Source: JANMOK01 sp031415055 (GTDB lineage: Bacteria; Pseudomonadota; Alphaproteobacteria; Rhodobacterales; Rhodobacteraceae). From it: a stretch of DNA of 64,000 nucleotides. The notes under the pieces are model-generated. The model did no database searches, was not told the origin of the DNA, and saw only the letters and a program-made list of their open reading frames with translations. This document shows positions 26,215-34,507 of the stretch, in pieces (within the stretch, counting starts at the first letter, position 1; every line of letters begins with the position of its first letter). The position numbers and the translations under genes are program-made. The stretch lies in contig JANOQZ010000018.1 in the NCBI GenBank assembly GCA_031415055.1, forward strand, positions 36,598 through 100,597. The letters are read 5' to 3'.

Positions 26215-26390
26215 TTGCTTCCTTCCTCAATCTTTAGCCGAATTTTTGGTGCGAACATATCCATAATAACACGAACGTCATCAGGGGCCTCATCATTTTC
26301 ATAGTTCACATGCTTCAGATAGGAGGCGAGCAGATCGGTTGTCGGCTTCGCCACTTGCCATTGGCAATGCGGCAAAAACATTGCGAACAT
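26211..26390 (-). CDS. Short hypothetical gene coupled to the pentapeptide gene
   Basis: A 59-codon frame read from ATG 26390 to TGA 26211. It begins MFAMFLPHCQWQVAKPTTDL and ends VRVIMDMFAPKIRLKIEEGSK. Its stop overlaps the pentapeptide ATG by 4 nt, and the 3' end carries that gene's Shine-Dalgarno, so the pair looks like a two-gene unit. I do not recognise the family. The frame could also start upstream without an ATG, since it stays open for ~17 more codons; it may be the remnant of a longer gene. Evidence is position and frame only. Confidence 0.4.
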   Translation of the reverse strand: MFAMFLPHCQWQVAKPTTDLLASYLKHVNYENDEAPDDVRVIMDMFAPKIRLKIEEGSK

Positions 26391-26439
26391 ATGAATCGCA
26401 ATCCAAAGATCCGCGATGGGTTCTGCAACTTGAATGAAG

Positions 26440-26457
26440 GAGCGTTAAGAAACGCTC
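26440..26457 (-). terminator. Hairpin at the end of the Gfo/Idh gene
   Basis: A 7-bp stem gagcgtt / aacgctc with a 4-nt loop overlaps the stop codon of the dehydrogenase gene and, read on the - strand, is followed by a weakly T-rich stretch. It probably terminates that transcript ahead of the small ORF/pentapeptide pair. Confidence 0.4.
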
Positions 26458-27574
26458 AACCTACATCCAGCCATGCCTGCGCTTTGCTGGAAGCGTGGAT
26501 CGTTTCAACCAAGGTTTGAATGCGCAAACCGGCGCGGAAGTTGAAGGGTTCGGGGCGTTTGCCCGCAATGGCTTCGACATATCCGGCGACCTCTATCGCC
26601 TTCAGGTCATTGAAGCCAAGTTGATGCCCCGCCGCCACGCAGAACAGGCCATAGGGCGCATGGTCCGGCCCGGCTTCGATGCGCCGAAACCCCTGACGAC
26701 CTTTGGCATCGGCGTTGCTGAAAAAATTCAAAACGTTGAAATGTTCTTGGCTGAAGGCCAACGCCCCTTTGCTGCCGTAGATTTCAAAATCGTGCTGCAT
26801 CTTGCGGCCCGTGGCAATCCAGTTGCCCTCAATCGAACCGGTTGCACCGTTGGCAAATCGCAGAAACGCGCGGCTGACGTCATCAACCGACACTTTCTTG
26901 CGCCCGCCTTTACCGTCGGGACGCTCGGCAATCATCGTCACACAATCACCCATGCCCCGCGTGATCGGACCGCAAAGGAACTCCGCCGTGGCAAGCGCGT
27001 GGCTGCCGATATCTGCCAATGCCCCACCGCCGATAGGATCATGGCGAAAGCCGTAGGGACCATTGGCGTCGGCCATATAGTCTTCGGCATGCAGCCCGCG
27101 ATAGCCGCGAATTTCGCCCAACTCTCCTGCGGCAATCATCTCTCGAGCCAGCCCCAACATCGGGTTGCACAGGTAGTTGAAACCGACTTGGGTTTTGACC
27201 CCTTTGGCCTCGGCGGCAAGGGCCATTTCCAAGGCATCGCTCGCCATTGGCGCAAGGGGTTTTTCGCAATAAACGTGCTTACCCGCCGCAATCGCTGCCA
27301 GCGCCATTTCCTTGTGCAAGGCATTGGGGGCGGTGATGTCAACCATATCGATTGCGGGGTCCGCGATGATGCTGCGCCAATCAGACGTGTGGTGGGCAAA
27401 GCCTAGACGTCGTGCCTCGCGGGCGGCTGCTTCTTCGCTGATGTCGGCAACCGTGTGCAGTTCAAGATCAAACGGCAGTTCAAACACGCGCGGGGCAGAC
27501 GCAAAGCCAAACACATGGGCGCGGCCCATGAAACCAGTGCCGATGAGGCCGATGCGGAGTTTGGGCTTTGCCAT
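26456..27574 (-). CDS. Gfo/Idh/MocA family oxidoreductase, probably inositol or related polyol dehydrogenase
   Basis: NAD(P)-dependent sugar/polyol dehydrogenase of 372 aa. The Rossmann motif GLIGTGFMGRAH is at ~8-19, the conserved EKPLA (catalytic Lys) near residue 98, and GGGALADIGSHALATAEFL carries the DxGxH active-site segment. ATG 27574 has GAGGAAG 7 nt upstream; the longer upstream frame is not supported. It is divergent from iolE across ~280 bp, so oxidation of an inositol isomer to the inosose used by IolE is a reasonable inference. Exact substrate is unproven. Confidence 0.85.
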   Translation of the reverse strand: MAKPKLRIGLIGTGFMGRAHVFGFASAPRVFELPFDLELHTVADISEEAAAREARRLGFAHHTSDWRSIIADPAIDMVDITAPNALHKEMALAAIAAGKHVYCEKPLAPMASDALEMALAAEAKGVKTQVGFNYLCNPMLGLAREMIAAGELGEIRGYRGLHAEDYMADANGPYGFRHDPIGGGALADIGSHALATAEFLCGPITRGMGDCVTMIAERPDGKGGRKKVSVDDVSRAFLRFANGATGSIEGNWIATGRKMQHDFEIYGSKGALAFSQEHFNVLNFFSNADAKGRQGFRRIEAGPDHAPYGLFCVAAGHQLGFNDLKAIEVAGYVEAIAGKRPEPFNFRAGLRIQTLVETIHASSKAQAWLDVG

Positions 27575-27852
27575 TTGAAAGCTTCCTCGTTGTAGATCAG
27601 GTCGGGGCTGAGTTAGCCCGCGAAAGACTATTTTGCGGCATGGTTCTATCGGCCAACTCGCCACTGCGAAAGGGCGGGTTTTCAGGCTCGGTTTTCTCGT
27701 TCGCAGCGTCCCGCCGATTTGGCGGCAATGCAATAGGTGCAAACACCTGAGCGGACCCCTGAAATTGCCCTTGCCAGCACCAACTTTTCGTGGCTACCGA
27801 AGGGCGCAGAAAAAGGCGATTCGCAAGAGTCAACGCGATGGAGTTAAGATTC

Positions 27853-28752
27853 ATGAAAGCAAAACTTGGAATTTCCCCTATCTCGTGGTGGAACGACGAT
27901 CTTGCGGAACTGAGCGGCGATATCTCACTGGAAGGCTGCCTGTCTGAGGCGGCGGAGGCGGGATATACCGGCATGGAAACGGGACGTCGCTTTCCGATGG
28001 ACGTGAAAATCCTGTCGCCGATTTTGGCGAAATACGGCATTTCGGTGTGTGGCGGCTGGTTTTCGGGCTTGTTGCTGGACGGTGATATCGAAAAGGAAAA
28101 AGATCGTATCCGCGCCCAGATGGATTTCTTCATCGCCGCCAAAGCGCCGTGCATTGTTTACGGCGAAACAGCGCGTTCGGTGCAGGGCGACCGCGCAAAA
28201 CCTTTGGCCAGCAAACCGAGAATATCGGAAGACGAGATGAAAGTTTACGCGCGCAAAATGACCAAGTTTGGTGAGTGGTGTGCCGAGCAAGGCATGCCGC
28301 TTTCCTATCATCACCATATGGCGGCTGTTGTAGAGACAGAACCCGAACTGGACATGTTCATGAAACATTCCGGCGAAGGCATCCCCTTGCTGTATGATGC
28401 CGGTCACATGGCCTTTGCGGGGGGCGACGTGTTGCGGGTGATCGACAATCACCACAGCCGGATTAGTCATGTGCATACCAAAGACGTGCGCAATGGTGTG
28501 ATCAACAAGATCGACCGTTCACTCGAAAGCTTTCTCGATGCGGTGGTGAAAGGCGCGTTCACTGTTCCAGGCGATGGCGATTTGGATTTTGAAGCGATTG
28601 TAAAGCGCTGTGCATCCTATGGCTATGAGGGTTGGTTCGTGGTTGAAGCGGAACAAGACCCCAAGCCCAACCCGCCTTTATTGATGGCCATAAAAGGCCA
28701 CAACGAACTGCTGCGGGTCATGGCCGTTGCGGGGTATGAAGTGGTTCAGTGA
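27853..28752 (+). CDS. iolE: Inosose dehydratase
   Basis: Converts 2-keto-myo-inositol (inosose) to a diketone in the second step of inositol breakdown. It is 299 aa with a TIM-barrel xylose-isomerase-like fold. Start KAKLGISPISWWNDDLAEL and EAGYTGMETGRRFP match IolE closely. Metal ligands are visible in LPLSYHHHMAAVVE-like PLSYHHHM, YDAGHMAFAGGD, ISHVHTKDVR and WFVVEAEQDP. ATG 27853 follows a GGAG. No iolB, iolC or iolD are in the window, so the pathway must be completed elsewhere. It is convergent with the interrupted cupin gene. Confidence 0.88.
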   Translation: MKAKLGISPISWWNDDLAELSGDISLEGCLSEAAEAGYTGMETGRRFPMDVKILSPILAKYGISVCGGWFSGLLLDGDIEKEKDRIRAQMDFFIAAKAPCIVYGETARSVQGDRAKPLASKPRISEDEMKVYARKMTKFGEWCAEQGMPLSYHHHMAAVVETEPELDMFMKHSGEGIPLLYDAGHMAFAGGDVLRVIDNHHSRISHVHTKDVRNGVINKIDRSLESFLDAVVKGAFTVPGDGDLDFEAIVKRCASYGYEGWFVVEAEQDPKPNPPLLMAIKGHNELLRVMAVAGYEVVQ

Positions 28753-28788
28753 AAATGAATGCCGGTTTCAGCCATTAAACCATACTGG

Positions 28789-28935
28789 CTACGCCTCTTT
28801 TAGGAACTTGCCGTCGCGTTTGGTATACCAGCTTCGCCCGGCTTTGGTGTGGTTGATCAGATCAACATCGGAATAAGTGCAGGTATCTTCGGGAGAATCC
28901 GTGCCGATGACAAGGAATCCGGCTGGCGTTGTCGA
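28789..28935 (-). pseudogene. Cut-off 3' tail of the cupin gene beyond an in-frame TGA
   Basis: Reading straight on in the same frame after the TGA at 28936-28938 gives 48 codons to a TAG at 28789: STTPAGFLVIGTDSPEDT and onward to a C-terminus ending GKFLKEA. In relatives of this cupin family, as I recall them, HHLVNRS is followed by xAxFLVVGTRxPxDxxxYPDVDL, which this tail matches. The stop therefore replaces what is normally an arginine codon (CGA or AGA). No frameshift is needed to read the full ~155-aa protein. Confidence 0.7.
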
Positions 28936-29255
28936 TCAGTTAATCAAATGGTGCCCGTCAGGATCACCGGCTTTGAATGCGGCCATTGCGCCTGCCAGCA
29001 TAACCGTCTCGCCGGAATCTTGCACCAGTATCAATTCGCCTTCCGTCACCAGAACAAACTCGTCTTCGGAGCTATGCCAATGACGCAGCGATGATTTGCC
29101 GCCGGGTTCCAGGGTGACGAGGTTGACACCGAACTGGGTCAAGCCGGCCAGGTCGCCTATCCGCTGATACCAACGTTTTTTCATCGCGTTGGCGTGCGGT
29201 TCGGGGTAGCCGGAACCGTTTTTCTTGGTAGCTTTGTCAGGGTCAATGACTGGCA

Positions 29256-29256
<1 letters not shown>
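28936..29256 (-). CDS. Cupin-domain protein, prematurely terminated
   Basis: Small cupin of 106 aa. It starts MPVIDPDKATKKNGSGYPEP and contains cupin motif 1 (SSLRHWHSSEDEFVLVTEGE, metal ligands H59, H61, E65) and motif 2 (GAMAAFKAGDPDGHHLIN, with H102/H103). The protein ends directly after HHLIN at a TGA, although the C-terminal ~49 codons of the family follow in frame. The metal site is therefore kept but the last strands and tail are missing. ATG overlaps the thiolase stop by 1 nt (TGATG), so it belongs to the acyl-CoA operon. Function unknown. Confidence 0.7.
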
Positions 29257-30463
<1,207 letters not shown>

Positions 30464-30467
<4 letters not shown>

Positions 30468-31111
30468 GCGGACTTCCTTTCTGCCAGCGGATGGCCGGGC
30501 ATCAGGTCATAAGGATGTTTCCAGCCGGGCAGGGCGGCAATCGAGTCGCGCCACCGGGCAACCTTGGAATAATCGGCTAGTTCGATGCTGAACTCGCCGT
30601 CAAAGAACAGATATCCGACGCAAGACAAGTCGGCAGTGGTCATAGTATCGCCGACGATCCAGCGCTGGGTCGCCAATCGGGTATCCAGCACTTTCAGCGC
30701 GGTTTTGGCGCGTCCTATTAGAAAGTCAATCACGTCCTGCTTGCGCTTTTCTGGGGCCAGGAAATTCATCATCGACCTTGCGGTGGCGATATTGGCGGTC
30801 AGTTTGTGGTTGTCCCACAGTATCCAGCGCATGATTTCGCGCCGATGATCCGCCGATGTGGCACCAAACTTGCCATGTTTGGACGAGAGATAGTCAAGGA
30901 TAACGCCCGATTGGGTGATGATATTGGCCCCATCGACCAGTGCGGGCACTTCACCCATTTCGTTGATCGCCAGATATTCGGGCGTCTTAGAACCGCCGTT
31001 GAAAAAATCGACCCAGATTGGTTCCCATTCGGCGTCAATCAAGTTGAGCATCAACGCCGCTTTATAGGCGTTGCCGGATTGGGCGAAACAATGGAGCTGG
31101 TATTCGGACAT
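30464..31111 (-). CDS. Glutathione S-transferase family protein
   Basis: A 215-aa protein with an N-terminal thioredoxin fold (YQLHCFAQSGNAYKAALMLNLI; conserved MGEVPALVDGANIITQSGVILDYL holding the cis-Pro and GSH-binding QS) and a C-terminal helical domain with IVGDTMTTADLSCVGYLFF (the N-capping box TxADL). Substrate unknown. It is embedded between the acyl-CoA dehydrogenase and the thiolase and overlaps the latter by 4 nt, so it is expressed with beta-oxidation; detoxifying a reactive acyl or aldehyde intermediate is a guess. Confidence 0.88.
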
Positions 31112-31139
31112 GAAGTCGAAGCTTTCTATGTTCGGCAGA

Positions 31140-32918
31140 TTAAAACTGATCAGCTGCCAGCGTCATAACCGGCGCGGCACCGGTGTTGATGCGGGCCAAG
31201 CGCAGCGCCGTTTCTGGCAGGCACCTTTGCATGTAATAGCGCCCGGTTGCCAGCTTGGTTTGGTGGAATTGCTTGTCGTCGGTGTCGGCGGCCAAAGCGG
31301 CAAGCGAGGCTTTCGCCATTTTCGCCCAGAACAGACCAAGGCAGGTGTGGCCGAACAGATGCAGGAAATCGGTCGAACCAGCCAGCGCCGCGTGCGGGTC
31401 TTTCAGACCTTTGGCGACGAAAAAAATCGCAGCGGCTTGCAGGTCTTTCGAGGCGGCTTTCAGCGGGTCGAGGAAATCGGCTTTCAGCGCGGCATCGCCT
31501 TCGTTTTCCTTGATGAAGCTCTTCACCAACTCAAAGAACGCCATCACGTGTTTGCCGCCGTCGCTGCCAAGTTTGCGGCCAACCAGATCAAGCGCCTGCA
31601 CACCGTTCGCACCTTCGTAAATCATGGCAATCCGGGCATCGCGGGCGAATTGCGACATGCCGGTTTCTTCAATATAGCCGTGCCCACCGTATATTTGCTG
31701 GGCGGCAATCGTCATTTCAAAGCCCTTGTCGGTGAAAAAACCTTTGAGCACCGGGATCAGCAGCGAAATCATGCCATCAGCGGCTTTATCGCCCTGGCGC
31801 AGATGTTGGTCGATCAGCGAGGCGGACCACAGGGCGAAAGCGCGGGCACCCTCGATGAAGCTTTTTTGATCCAACAGCGAACGGCGGATGTCGGGATGCA
31901 CGATCAGCGGGTCGGCCGGGCCATTGGGGTTTTGCTCTGCCACCACATCGCGGCCTTGCAGCCGGTCTTTGGCGTAAATGACCGCGTTTTGATAGGCGAC
32001 AGAGGCTTGACCCAACCCTTGCAGACCAACCGCCAGACGCGCTTCGTTCATCATGGTGAACATGGCACGCAGGCCTTTGTGGGCGTCGCCCAACAGCCAA
32101 CCGGTGGCACCGTCATAGTTCATCACACAGGTCGAATTGCCGTGGATGCCCATTTTCTCTTCGATTTTTCCCACGGCGAGCGCGTTGCGAGTGCCAAGCG
32201 AACCATCTGAATTGACCAGGAATTTAGGCACGATGAACAGCGAAATGCCCTTCACCCCTTCCGGTCCGCCGGGGATTTTGGCCAGCACGAGATGAATGAT
32301 ATTCTCGGCCATGTCGTGCTCACCGGCGGAGATAAAAATTTTCTGGCCGCTGATCTTGTAGGAACCATCCGATTGCGGCTCGGCTTTGCTGCGCAACAGC
32401 GCTAAGTCGGTGCCGCAATGCGGTTCGGTCAGGTTCATGGTGCCGGTCCAGGTGCAATCGACCATTTTGGGCAGATACATCGCCTTTTGCGCCGGTGATC
32501 CGTGAACATTAATCGCGGAAGCAGCGCCGTGCGTTAGGCCGGGATACATTTGCAGCGCCATGTTGGCGCTGGTGAACATCTCGCCCACGGCGGTGTGCAG
32601 CACAAAGGGCATGCCTTGGCCGCCGAATTCGGGATCGCAATCCAGCCCGGTCCAGCCGCCTTGGCGCATGGCGTCGAACCCGGCCTTATAGCCGGTTGGC
32701 GTTCGCACGACGCCGTTTTCCAGCACGCAACCCTGACGGTCGCCAATGGCGTTTAGCGGCGACATAACTTGGGAAGCGATTTTCCCGGCTTCTTCTAAAA
32801 TCGCGCCGGTAAAGTCGCGGTCAAGGTCGGAATAGCCGGGAATGTCGATTTCAGAAACGCCAAGCACGTCGTGCAGGACAAAGGCCAAGTCTTTCAACGG
32901 CGCGGTGTAGGAGGGCAT
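31140..32918 (-). CDS. Large acyl-CoA dehydrogenase (DmdC-like clade)
   Basis: FAD enzyme of 592 aa, longer than the ~380-aa medium-chain type and matching the clade with an extra C-terminal domain that includes DmdC (methylmercaptopropionyl-CoA dehydrogenase). Visible are the N-terminal domain starting YTAPLKDLAFVLHDVL, the FAD segment MNLTEPHCGTDLALLRSKA, ISAGEHDMAEN, and the catalytic-base region IAMIYEGANGVQALDLVGRK. Members act on DMSP-derived or fatty acyl-CoAs; which one is unclear. It is first in the operon after the MerR gene (17 bp), followed by GST and thiolase. Confidence 0.9.
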   Translation of the reverse strand: MPSYTAPLKDLAFVLHDVLGVSEIDIPGYSDLDRDFTGAILEEAGKIASQVMSPLNAIGDRQGCVLENGVVRTPTGYKAGFDAMRQGGWTGLDCDPEFGGQGMPFVLHTAVGEMFTSANMALQMYPGLTHGAASAINVHGSPAQKAMYLPKMVDCTWTGTMNLTEPHCGTDLALLRSKAEPQSDGSYKISGQKIFISAGEHDMAENIIHLVLAKIPGGPEGVKGISLFIVPKFLVNSDGSLGTRNALAVGKIEEKMGIHGNSTCVMNYDGATGWLLGDAHKGLRAMFTMMNEARLAVGLQGLGQASVAYQNAVIYAKDRLQGRDVVAEQNPNGPADPLIVHPDIRRSLLDQKSFIEGARAFALWSASLIDQHLRQGDKAADGMISLLIPVLKGFFTDKGFEMTIAAQQIYGGHGYIEETGMSQFARDARIAMIYEGANGVQALDLVGRKLGSDGGKHVMAFFELVKSFIKENEGDAALKADFLDPLKAASKDLQAAAIFFVAKGLKDPHAALAGSTDFLHLFGHTCLGLFWAKMAKASLAALAADTDDKQFHQTKLATGRYYMQRCLPETALRLARINTGAAPVMTLAADQF

Positions 32919-32935
32919 GTATGCTCCATCTTTTA

Positions 32936-33340
32936 TCAGGCGGCGCGGGTAACGCCTTTGTCGGCCAAATACGCAACGCCCATAGCCAGTTGTTCTCGAA
33001 GTTCGCGGATTGCGGTTTCGAGTTCGGCTTTCTGGTCTTCCATCGCTTGCAAACGTAGCTGGGCAATTTCGACCGTACGGCCAATCTGCGTGACCTGTTG
33101 GTCACCTATATCATATAAGTTAAGCAACTGCCGTATGTCTTCAAGGCTGAAACCAAAGCGTTTGCCTTGAAGGATCAATTTCAGGCGGGCACGGTCGCGT
33201 TTGGTAAACAGACGCTTTTGGCCTTCCCGAATTGGGAACAACAATTCCTTGGCTTCGTAAAACCGCAACGTGCGCGGGGTTACGTCAAATGCGGCGCACA
33301 TTTCGCCGATGGTTTTTAGATCAGGTGACATGGCTTCCAT
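32936..33340 (-). CDS. MerR family transcriptional regulator of the acyl-CoA operon
   Basis: A 134-aa MerR protein: winged helix TIGEMCAAFDVTPRTLRFYEAKELLFPIREGQ near the N-terminus, then a coiled-coil helix (VEIAQLRLQAMEDQKAELETAIRELREQL). It has no metal-binding cysteines, unlike metal sensors, and resembles LiuR-type regulators of branched-chain or fatty-acid oxidation. ATG 33340 is chosen; ATG 33331 would put GGAAG only 2 nt away. A palindromic ACGT element lies just upstream. It is the promoter-proximal gene of the acyl-CoA dehydrogenase operon, suggesting autoregulated local control. Confidence 0.88.
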   Translation of the reverse strand: MEAMSPDLKTIGEMCAAFDVTPRTLRFYEAKELLFPIREGQKRLFTKRDRARLKLILQGKRFGFSLEDIRQLLNLYDIGDQQVTQIGRTVEIAQLRLQAMEDQKAELETAIRELREQLAMGVAYLADKGVTRAA

Positions 33341-33358
33341 GTTTCGAGTGCGTTTCAA

Positions 33359-33374
33359 TTGACGTCCACGTAAG
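33359..33374. promoter_or_regulatory. Candidate MerR (LiuR-like) operator
   Basis: ttgACGTccACGTaag is a 16-bp imperfect palindrome with two ACGT halves, ending 18 bp upstream of the MerR start. It resembles the ACGT-N2-ACGT pattern reported for LiuR-type MerR regulators of acyl-CoA genes. A second half-like element, tttACGTaag, is at about 33404-33413. Binding is inference. Confidence 0.45.
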
Positions 33375-33432
33375 GTAACATATTGCACCAAACAAGCCAC
33401 GGGTTTACGTAAGGGCTAACCAGAATGTCCCA

Positions 33433-33470
33433 CCTGAAACGTTTCGTTAGATGCGTTGAAACGTTTCAGG
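33433..33470. promoter_or_regulatory. Paired LacI-type palindromes upstream of thioesterase genes
   Basis: A perfect 13-bp inverted repeat (cctgaaacgtttc / gaaacgtttcagg) with a 12-bp spacer. Each arm itself contains the palindrome GAAACGTTTC, and the two palindrome centres are 22 bp apart, two helical turns. The CG-centred TGAAACGTTTCA form is typical of LacI-family operators. It lies 58 bp before the first thioesterase ATG and ~90 bp from the divergent MerR start. No LacI gene is in the window. Confidence 0.5.
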
Positions 33471-33527
33471 TATCGGCTGAAATGGTCAATGGAAACAGCA
33501 ACTTACACGTATAGATAGAGTGATTGA

Positions 33528-33986
33528 ATGTCGAATAGTGATGGCAGTGGTGGCTGGAAGGAAAGTTTGGCCCGACAATTTGTCGCAGCCTTGCCTCATG
33601 CGGCTGATCTGGGCATCGAGTTGGTGGCGATTGGCGAGGGCACAGCCGAGATGCGGGTGGCCTATGATGCGCGGTTCATCGGCGACCCTGTCACCGGTGT
33701 GATGCATGGCGGCGTGGTGACGGCGTTGCTGGACACCTGCGCCGGGGCGTCGGTGATGTTGCACCCCGAGGGGCCCAGTGGGACGGCGACGTTGGATTTG
33801 CGGATTGACTATATGCGGGCGGCTTTGCCGGATCGGGCGATACGGGCGAAATCGGAATGTTATCGGGTGACGCGTTCGGTCGCCTTCATTCGGGCGGAAG
33901 CGTGGGACGAAGGCGGTGACGGACCGGTCGCTACCGCGACGGGCGCGTTCACGGTCGAAATGGCGTCAGCACCGGGGAGCGGGTGA
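33528..33986 (+). CDS. PaaI-type hotdog thioesterase 1
   Basis: A 152-aa hotdog-fold protein. The conserved core VTGVMHGGVVTALLDTCAGASVM carries the family H-G-G motif and the catalytic acidic residue in the following helix; the ATLDLRIDYMRAA strand is also typical. Likely hydrolyses acyl- or aryl-CoA thioesters, releasing CoA from dead-end products. It overlaps the next thioesterase by 1 nt (TGATG). Its position divergent from the acyl-CoA dehydrogenase operon fits a role in acyl-CoA metabolism; substrate unknown. Confidence 0.88.
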   Translation: MSNSDGSGGWKESLARQFVAALPHAADLGIELVAIGEGTAEMRVAYDARFIGDPVTGVMHGGVVTALLDTCAGASVMLHPEGPSGTATLDLRIDYMRAALPDRAIRAKSECYRVTRSVAFIRAEAWDEGGDGPVATATGAFTVEMASAPGSG

Positions 33987-34483
33987 TGGAGCGCAAAAGT
34001 CCGGAACCGGTAGAGGTTGTGCGCGGCCGTCGCGATGCGGCGCTGGAGAAATTGGCGAGTGCCATCCCTTATATCAGACATTTGGGGGTCACGTTTGACC
34101 GGCGTGGTGACGAATTGACGGCGCAACTGCATTATTCACCGAAGTTGATCGGCAACCCGTTATTGCCTGCGCTGCATGGCGGGGTGGTGGGGGCATTTCT
34201 GGAAATTGCCGCGATCATGGAGCTGACGTGGAGCCAGGTTTGGGAGCAGATGGAGGGGGTTGTACCGGTGGATTTGGTCCATCTTCCGCCATTGCCGAAG
34301 ACGATAGATTTCACAGTGGACTATCTACGTTCCGGGCTACCCCGCGATGCCTATGCACGGGCGCGGATCAACCGGTCGGGAAGGCGGTATGCCTCGGTGC
34401 ATGTCGAGGCTTGGCAAGACAATCGGGCACGGTTGTTTGCGCAAGCGACCGGTCATTTCCTGATGCCGACTTTGGATGAATGA
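33986..34483 (+). CDS. PaaI-type hotdog thioesterase 2
   Basis: A 165-aa second hotdog protein, coupled to the first by a TGATG junction with an upstream GGGGAG. The core is NPLLPALHGGVVGAFLEIAAIMEL, again with HGG and a following acidic residue, and the strand TIDFTVDYLRSGLPRDAYARA. It is a diverged paralog of gene 1, about 25-30% alike by eye. The two could form heteromers or split substrate ranges. Tandem pairs of this kind recur in alphaproteobacteria. It ends ~25 bp before the convergent phosphate symporter gene. Confidence 0.87.
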   Translation: MERKSPEPVEVVRGRRDAALEKLASAIPYIRHLGVTFDRRGDELTAQLHYSPKLIGNPLLPALHGGVVGAFLEIAAIMELTWSQVWEQMEGVVPVDLVHLPPLPKTIDFTVDYLRSGLPRDAYARARINRSGRRYASVHVEAWQDNRARLFAQATGHFLMPTLDE

Positions 34484-34507
34484 AGCATCGTAGTTGGCAG
34501 GTACGCA

